Shown one piece after another: positions 45,329 to 50,034 of a stretch of DNA of 50,034 nucleotides (its first letter is position 1; every line of letters starts with the position of its first letter). Under the pieces are notes generated by a model. That model saw only the letters and a list, made by a program, of their open reading frames with translations, searched no databases and was not told where the DNA came from. The DNA lies in contig NZ_JANCLX010000049.1 of NCBI RefSeq assembly GCF_024295805.1, forward strand, positions 1 through 50,034, in the 5' to 3' direction. The position numbers and the translations under genes are program-made. This stretch comes from Streptomyces cucumeris. Lineage in GTDB: Bacteria; Actinomycetota; Actinomycetes; Streptomycetales; Streptomycetaceae.

Positions 45329-47343
45329 GCCTCCGACGCTTTCTGGACGAGGCTGTAGTGCTGCATGGCGCGGCCGAGGATGTCCCGCCAGAACGGCCGG
45401 ACCACCGCTTCGTCGGCCACCAAGAGCCGGTCGAGCCGCAACCGCAGCCGCGGTGGGGCGAAGACCTCAGCCAGCAGGGCAATCACCGCGTCCCCCTGGT
45501 CGGCGTCGTGCTCGAACCGCTCCTGCCACCGGGTGAGCTGGCCGAGCACCGGGTCCACGGCATCGTTGGTGGACAGCAGCGTTTGCCAGGCACGGACGAA
45601 GTGCTCCCTGCTGGACGCGTCGCCGGCCGAGGCGAGGACCAGGTCTGTACCCGTGTCACTGGAGACGAGTGCCAGGAAGGCCCCCAACGCTTGGCGGTGC
45701 GCCTTTCCGGCGGCCTCGGTGCCGTGCTTCTTCAGCCACTGCACGACCGTCTTGGCCACGAGGTCGGGGGCTCGTCGGACGAGCTCGCGGAAGGCGCTGA
45801 CCAGTTTCTCGGCACCGAAATCCTGCTCACCCGCTGCCTTTCCCAGGCGAGTGAGGGCGAGCGCCGACTGCTGCTGGCCCCAGGGCCCGCCACAGACGTC
45901 GACGACCAGATCGACCTTCTCCGTGTTGCTGGACTCCGCCCAGTTGAGGAGGCGGTCCCGGACGTAGCGGCCGAGTTCGGCGTCCGTTGCGGCCTTCGTG
46001 AGCGCCTCGACGGCCAAGATCCGCCTAGGGCCGGTGAGCCCCGTCGCGAGAGCGTCGAGCACCTTCCTGTCGTGCCGACGTACCGCCAGGCGCAGGAGGG
46101 CTTCGCTTGCGAGTCGGGCATCGTCCTCCGGGACGGACCGATTCGCGGCGACACCGACCGCCCACGTCGTCAGCAGGTCATGCTGGGTGGGGAACTCGTC
46201 CCACAGATGACGCAGGAGGGCGGCGGGCAGCCCCTGACACCTGCGGTCGTGGTGGGCACGTTCGCCGACGGGCTCGATCTCGGCTGCTTGGAGCCGACGG
46301 GATGACGTCGCGTCGGTGAGTACGTCGGCCGGTCCGCGGGCCTGGCCCAGCGAGGCGAGCAGGTCGTCGGACGCGCGGACGATGGAACCGCGCCGCGCTC
46401 CGTCGAGCAGCGCTCCGGCCCACACCGTGACCCGAGTGGACAGCAACGACGGACTCCCGTCCACCGCACCGCGCTTGTTGAGCAGCTTCTCCACCGTGAT
46501 GTGCCAGTCCCCGAAAAGGTCCACGGCTTCCTTGAGCTGTTCCCTGCCCTTGGCCGCACCGATGAGTCCGGCCAGCCGGCACGCCTCACGGGCGGACGGG
46601 TCGGCTTCCCAGATGGGGGAGAGCTTCTCGTCCGTCAGCCAGGCCAACCGGTCCCCGTGACCGTGCGCGTCGAGCTCTGCCTCGACAAGAAGCCGCGCAC
46701 TGGGGGACTCCAGCCGTACGGTGACGTCGCCGGTGGCATCGGCCCACGCGCCCTGCCAGTCGCCCGGGGTGGCGAGCACGACCAGGAAGGACCCCTGTTT
46801 GCGCAGCGCCGCTCCATGATGGACCAGGTCTTGGCCGAAGCGGGCGGGCGGCTCGTCCGGGAGGTCGGAGAGGTCGAGCAGGTAGCCCGTCGCCGAGCGC
46901 ACCGGCAGGCACTGGGTCCCGGGCTTGGTCCACTCCGGTTCCAGGTCGAACAGCTCCGGCTCCTGCGGTCCCGCCGTATGGCGCAGGAGTCGTACCGCCG
47001 CGGTTCGCCGGCCGCTGCCGGCGGGCGCGCACAGCACCACTACGCCGTGCGTTTCGAGGACCTTGGCGGCGTCGGGCAGACGGTTCGGATCCCGGGGTTC
47101 GACGAAGCGCCCGTCTTCGCTCGCACGGTAGGCGGGGTCGCGGCCGTCGATGGGCAGGGTCTGGACGTAGTCACCGTTCAGGTGTACGGCGTAGTGGACT
47201 GCCTGGACGCTGTGGTCGCCGTATTGGTGGAACTCCGACGCGTTCGATGGCGGCGCGTCGGCCGGGTCCTCGTGCGCCCGGGGCCTCACCGGGTCGATTT
47301 TGTCGTACGTCGGGTCGGGTGCTTCGCTGCTGCGGTCGCTCAT
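45325..47343 (-). CDS. P-loop ATP-binding protein with FHQYGDH motif, Pycsar-like cluster
   Basis: This is a 672-residue protein. Residues 38-44 read FHQYGDH, followed by VQAVHYAVHLNGDYVQ, a motif shared with the C-terminus of the adjacent cyclase. A P-loop-like segment APAGSGRRT (106-114) follows hydrophobic VVVLC; the usual Walker lysine is arginine. After LLDLSDLPDEPPARFGQDLV and LVVLATPGDW the rest is alpha-helical, repeat-like. Similar Streptomyces proteins are known only as hypothetical ATP-binding proteins. By analogy with other conflict-system NTPases it may sense infection or gate the cyclase. The start overlaps the cyclase stop (TAATG), and the end overlaps the next start (ATGA). 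Confidence 0.8.
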   Translation of the reverse strand: MSDRSSEAPDPTYDKIDPVRPRAHEDPADAPPSNASEFHQYGDHSVQAVHYAVHLNGDYVQTLPIDGRDPAYRASEDGRFVEPRDPNRLPDAAKVLETHGVVVLCAPAGSGRRTAAVRLLRHTAGPQEPELFDLEPEWTKPGTQCLPVRSATGYLLDLSDLPDEPPARFGQDLVHHGAALRKQGSFLVVLATPGDWQGAWADATGDVTVRLESPSARLLVEAELDAHGHGDRLAWLTDEKLSPIWEADPSAREACRLAGLIGAAKGREQLKEAVDLFGDWHITVEKLLNKRGAVDGSPSLLSTRVTVWAGALLDGARRGSIVRASDDLLASLGQARGPADVLTDATSSRRLQAAEIEPVGERAHHDRRCQGLPAALLRHLWDEFPTQHDLLTTWAVGVAANRSVPEDDARLASEALLRLAVRRHDRKVLDALATGLTGPRRILAVEALTKAATDAELGRYVRDRLLNWAESSNTEKVDLVVDVCGGPWGQQQSALALTRLGKAAGEQDFGAEKLVSAFRELVRRAPDLVAKTVVQWLKKHGTEAAGKAHRQALGAFLALVSSDTGTDLVLASAGDASSREHFVRAWQTLLSTNDAVDPVLGQLTRWQERFEHDADQGDAVIALLAEVFAPPRLRLRLDRLLVADEAVVRPFWRDILGRAMQHYSLVQKASEA

Positions 47344-48125
47344 TACCGCCCCCGCTCGTCGTAGAAGTTGTAGCCCTGCTTGCCGTGCTCGCCGTACTGG
47401 TGGAAGTTCACCGCGCCGGGACCCACCGGAGCCGTGGGAGCAGACGCCACGAGCGCCCCGGATCCCGGCTCCTCCTCATCCGCCGCCGCAGCGGACGGCT
47501 CGAAGATGTCCGGATCCGCGAGCCCCCAATCGAAGCCGGGAAGGTGCAGATAGGCCGGCTGCTCGAACTTCTTCACCCTCACCAGATGCCGGTGGAAGTG
47601 CGTCGGCAGTACGTCGTCGTTGACGCAGCCGCTGTCGAAGACGTCCTCGTACACCCGCTGGGAGACGATCACGGCGGTGTTGGTGATCTCGGGATGCCCG
47701 CGCTCGAGCACCGCCCGCAGCGCCTTGTCGTCCAGAAGTCGGTGAGTGTGCACCATGGGCACGCCCAGACCGCTCTGCGGCAACGGCCCGACGTGGATGC
47801 TGACCCGCAGCTGCAGCGGCTTGAGATGCGGGTTCTCGGCCCGCCGACGGGAGAGCGCCTGGCGAAGCGCGTCGGGGAAGTGCCCCACCAGCGCGGGCAG
47901 GACCTCAGGGTCCATGCCGGCGACATAACCGTCGCCCGTGTGCTGGCCGAACACGCGCCGTTCCCAGTGCGCGCTGACGTTGCTGGCGCTCAGCGCTTGC
48001 GCTAGCAGGGGCGGGATGTCGGCGTTGACTCGCTGCATCCCTTTGCTGTCGAGTGATCCGAAGTCCCTGGCGTCGACGGCCAGCACGGCCCGGTAGGGCC
48101 ACAAGGGCTCCCATGACGGCAGCAT
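47343..48125 (-). CDS. Class III nucleotide cyclase-like protein (PycC-like)
   Basis: This 260-residue protein has a single cyclase homology domain (about 10-200). The two metal aspartates are present: D18 in AVLAVDARDFGS (D-x3-F pattern) and D65 in HTGDGYVAG. The later block reads LRVSIHVGPL, MVHTHRLLDD (R129 kept; the usual Asn position is H) and VIVSQRVYEDV. Pycsar systems use such cyclases to make cCMP or cUMP on phage infection. Residues 201-239 are a linker and the C-terminus carries FHQYGEH (241-247), shared with the next protein. ATG 48125 has GAGGAG 7 nt upstream; a structured 110-nt gap separates it from the Crp-like gene. Confidence 0.82.
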   Translation of the reverse strand: MLPSWEPLWPYRAVLAVDARDFGSLDSKGMQRVNADIPPLLAQALSASNVSAHWERRVFGQHTGDGYVAGMDPEVLPALVGHFPDALRQALSRRRAENPHLKPLQLRVSIHVGPLPQSGLGVPMVHTHRLLDDKALRAVLERGHPEITNTAVIVSQRVYEDVFDSGCVNDDVLPTHFHRHLVRVKKFEQPAYLHLPGFDWGLADPDIFEPSAAAADEEEPGSGALVASAPTAPVGPGAVNFHQYGEHGKQGYNFYDERGR

Positions 48126-48142
48126 GCGCCGCTCCTCTCGTA

Positions 48143-48236
48143 GCTCTCCCCGCCCACGCGGCGGGGAGAGCACCACCCTGTTCGAGGAGCCGGCAGCCGA
48201 CCGTCCAGTGATGGACGGTACGGGCGTGCCGCCCGT
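48143..48236 (-). promoter_or_regulatory. Three consecutive hairpins between crp-like and cyclase genes
   Basis: In transcription order on the minus strand: ACGGGC-N5-GCCCGT (48220-48236), CCGTCC-N6-GGACGG (48201-48218) and an 11-12 bp perfect stem GCTCTCCCCGC/GCGGGGAGAGC (48143-48171). The last ends just before the cyclase ribosome site. None has a T run. They may terminate, attenuate or protect the transcript, or act as protein-binding sites. Confidence 0.6.
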
Positions 48237-48940
48237 CACATCACAGGAGCTCCGCGCGGCGGTCGGTCGCCGTCACCCACCCCGTCATCCTGGGCTGCGG
48301 CCCTCAACAGGGCAGGATCTCTGACAACGAGCCGCCGACGGCCGAGCGTGACAATGCCGTCGGACTGGAGACGCGCGAGGGCGGCAAACGCTGATGACCG
48401 GCTCATGCCCGCCATCGTGGCCAAATCCTCCCTGGGTATGCCGAGTTCGACGACAACACCGCCAGCCCCATCACGGTGCCCCACCTCGTCCGCGAGATGC
48501 ACGACCACCCGTGCCAGGCGCGCCAGCGGCGGCAGATGAGCAAGGTCAGCGCGCAAACGCTCCTGACTGTTCAGCCGGTCCACGCTCAGCCGGTACACGA
48601 CAGACTCCAGGCGATGCCGGGCCACATATCCACGGAAGGCATGCGCGGCCATGACGACACCGGTGCAAGGGCGTACCGCAGTCACGGTTGCCGAGCGCGG
48701 CCGGTCGAGCAGCACACCCATCTCACCGAGGACCTCGCCGGGACCGCGGAGCATCAACGTCAGACGGTCCCCGGCCTCATTGCCCTGCACCACCTTCACG
48801 AGACCCTCGACCAGCGCGATCACACCGTCGGGCGACTCGCCCTGGGCCAGGAGCACCGCCTGGCTCCGGTAGGTGCGCCGATGCCCGCGTTCGATCAAGT
48901 CGCGCCATACCTCAGGAGAGACGAGGGACAGGAAGTTCAC
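48236..48940 (-). CDS. Crp/Fnr-family cyclic-nucleotide-binding regulator
   Basis: This is a 234-residue regulator with an N-terminal cNMP-binding beta-roll (about 15-115). The phosphate-binding cassette PGEVLGEMGVLL...RPRSA keeps G72, E73, R82, S83 and A84, nearly the numbering of E. coli CRP, so ligand binding is likely. A dimer helix and a winged helix follow (GIPREDLATMAGMSRSSAFA, ALARLQSDGIVTLGRRRLVV). GTG 48940 has GGAGG upstream. It starts 18 nt after the effector gene stop, within the cluster. It may read the product of the neighbouring cyclase and adjust cluster expression. Confidence 0.88.
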   Translation of the reverse strand: MNFLSLVSPEVWRDLIERGHRRTYRSQAVLLAQGESPDGVIALVEGLVKVVQGNEAGDRLTLMLRGPGEVLGEMGVLLDRPRSATVTAVRPCTGVVMAAHAFRGYVARHRLESVVYRLSVDRLNSQERLRADLAHLPPLARLARVVVHLADEVGHRDGAGGVVVELGIPREDLATMAGMSRSSAFAALARLQSDGIVTLGRRRLVVRDPALLRAAAQDDGVGDGDRPPRGAPVM

Positions 48941-48958
48941 CGTGACACCTCCTCGCCC

Positions 48959-49453
48959 TCACGCGAAGACGGTGGCCACGGCGAAGCAGCCGCAGCCCGC
49001 GACTGCCAGGACGAGAGAGCACTGCACCCGGCGGTGTTTGGCCCAGGCGATCTCGCTCATCACCACCACCTGCCGGGCAAGCGAAGGCAGTGGATCTGTG
49101 CTCCGCAGCACCCCCTCCAGCACGGCGGGTTCCATGAGCCGCAGGTGTCCGAAGTACAGGAAGTCGCCATCCGGTTCTGGCCCTCGCCGCTCCTTGCCAA
49201 GCCGGGGAGACACAGCCCATGCGGCACAACAGGCACCCGCCATGATGAGCACGATGCCGAGCCACAACAGCGTCTGCGACGCGGCGGACTCGAACCCGCC
49301 CACCGCCCGCCGGGAACTCGCCAGCAAACTGAGTACGGCCAGCGTGGTGGACTGCAGGGTTAAGGCGAGTGCGGCTTTCGAGTCCGCCTTAGCCGTCGCA
49401 TCCGCGACGGCTGACTGGATTTTCCACGCTGTTTCGGTTGGCTCAGTTGGCAC
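48959..49453 (-). CDS. Pycsar effector PycTM-like membrane protein
   Basis: This is a 164-residue protein with the layout of the PycTM (DUF5706) effector family: a soluble start AWKIQSAVADATAKADSKAA, helices AALALTLQSTTLAVLSLLA and TLLWLGIVLIMAGACCAAWA, the conserved linker GDFLYFGHLRLMEPAVLEGV, then LARQVVVMSEIAWAKHRRVQ and a last helix LVLAVAGCGCFAVATVFA. In Pycsar, such proteins damage the inner membrane when cCMP or cUMP accumulates, halting phage growth. GTG 49453 is the best start before the conserved region, with a GGGGGGA site. It is the first gene of the cluster. Confidence 0.85.
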   Translation of the reverse strand: MPTEPTETAWKIQSAVADATAKADSKAALALTLQSTTLAVLSLLASSRRAVGGFESAASQTLLWLGIVLIMAGACCAAWAVSPRLGKERRGPEPDGDFLYFGHLRLMEPAVLEGVLRSTDPLPSLARQVVVMSEIAWAKHRRVQCSLVLAVAGCGCFAVATVFA

Positions 49454-49908
49454 GGTGGCATCCCCCCAGGTGCAGCGAGTAGCGCTCACTGGTGCTGCGC
49501 TGAAGCTGCGCAGGCATGCCCGTCCGAAAACGTACGGCGGACAATTTGGCCTGAACACGTGGGGAAGCGGGCGATCTCCGCGCGCTGCCGTAAACAAATG
49601 ATCTTGGACCGCGTGCCCGAGTGCACGGTGCAACACCGTGTGATCACCCCGTGGCCGGGGCGGGCGCAGGTGACGTCAGATTGAGCGACGATGCCCACGC
49701 GCGTTGGCCGTCGAGTACTGGCAGGCTGCGCGCCCGGCAGCCTCCTGCATCGTCCGGTCGGGCACCGCCGTCCGGACGCCGGCCGTTGGCGTCGGGCGCG
49801 CTCGGGAGCCGTGGCCCCCGGTCCGTAGAGTCGGGAAAGCGCTCCGCGTATGCCACCCGAAGGGGAGGCCGCTTACGACACCGCACCAGAAGGACCGTCG
49901 ACGCCGAC
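49454..49908. other. Promoter region and gene-free stretch before the IS end
   Basis: This should contain the promoter of the Pycsar-like cluster, reading leftward. Short overlapping open frames on both strands (for example plus strand 49704-49919) lack ribosome sites and known motifs; that one runs into the IS end and may be a disrupted gene. No RNA gene was recognised. Confidence 0.4.
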
Positions 49909-50034
49909 TAGTGCTGTGACCGCATAGGTTCGCCGGGTTCAGGCTGCGGCTGCGAGGGGGCGTCCGCCCCAGCGGATGCCCTTCTCGCTGCGAATGCGGG
50001 CCCGTTCCTTGCGTTGGGCGGCGAGTACATCGGG
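49908..50034 (-). mobile_element. End of an IS5-like insertion sequence (partial)
   Basis: The window ends inside an insertion sequence. The transposase 3' end is at 49939, and the presumed terminal sequence beginning CTAGTGCTGTGACCGCATAG lies just outside it at about 49908-49927. The other end, target duplication and exact boundary are outside view. Confidence 0.6.
49939..50034 (-). CDS. Transposase C-terminus (IS5-like family), partial
   Basis: Thirty-one codons and a stop are visible, reading PDVLAAQRKERARIRSEKGI then RWGGRPLAAAA. This basic tail ending in IRWGGRP is typical of Streptomyces IS5-type DDE transposases of the transposase-family-protein kind. The catalytic region lies beyond the right edge, so integrity cannot be judged. 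Confidence 0.7.
   Translation of the reverse strand, partial: PDVLAAQRKERARIRSEKGIRWGGRPLAAAA

Noticed and set aside
48941..49453. Extending the PycTM-like protein to the upstream ATG at 49636
   Set aside because: The added 61 residues are basic, cysteine-containing and unlike the family; GTG 49453 begins just before the conserved region.
49704..49919. 71-residue plus-strand open frame at the right edge
   Set aside because: It runs into the IS end, has no recognised domain and competes with other equally open frames.

Overview
The window is high-GC actinobacterial DNA, almost certainly a Streptomyces chromosome. The 5S rRNA, the strong third-position GC bias, the many GTG and leaderless starts, and family-level similarity of nearly every protein all point that way. 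The left third is conserved core. It keeps the gene order of the mycobacterial pgsA2-Rv1823-Rv1824-Rv1825-gcvH-garA-Rv1828-Rv1829-Rv1830-gcvB locus, but gcvH is missing between the second DUF881 gene and the FHA gene, and dinB plus a PRC-barrel gene sit before gcvP.

Layout. 0-0.2 kb: 3' end of an rrn operon (5S rRNA and terminator). 0.27-6 kb: cardiolipin-synthase-type CDP-alcohol phosphotransferase, a mannose-1-phosphate guanylyltransferase fused to a degenerate mutase domain, and a DUF881/Sbp/DUF881 membrane operon. 6.2-11 kb: GarA/OdhI-like FHA protein, MerR, bifunctional nuclease, MerR, DNA polymerase IV, PRC-barrel protein. 11.2-14.4 kb: tandem glycine riboswitch and gcvP. 14.5-26.7 kb: ordinary chromosomal genes (DUF5999, GCS2 ligase, VOC/AraC pair, UvrA-like ABC protein, CPBP protein, PhzF, PadR, SRPBCC, HAD, stand-alone Clp_N protein, EamA exporter). 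26.7-27.4 kb: an unusual gene-free stretch with a degenerate 27-nt repeat and a leaderless 11-codon ORF. 27.5-43.6 kb: two more EamA exporters, a MocR regulator divergent from flavin-fold proteins, LysR, a catalytically degenerate isochorismatase-like protein, a Rieske lipoprotein, an S9 peptidase, Ku, a P1B-4 metal ATPase with its divergent NmtR-type sensor, and a large LuxR-family ATPase regulator.

From about 43.83 kb the character changes. A HipA-family kinase gene is cut after about 35 codons and foreign-looking DNA follows. This accessory segment carries a compact minus-strand cluster (49.45 to 44.36 kb): a PycTM-type membrane effector, a Crp/Fnr regulator with an intact cyclic-nucleotide-binding signature, a class III nucleotide cyclase-like protein, a 672-residue P-loop protein, a 258-residue protein and a 64-residue protein. 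The last four are translationally coupled. The cyclase and the P-loop protein share a short FHQYG(D/E)H motif. I read this as an elaborated Pycsar-like antiphage or conflict system in which the cyclic nucleotide could be read both by the membrane effector and by a transcription factor. It is the most interesting object in the window. A truncated IS5-like transposase lies at the right edge.

Start codons were chosen from visible Shine-Dalgarno sequences or from -10 boxes 6-7 nt upstream of leaderless starts. Function calls rest on motif recognition by eye, with no database search.
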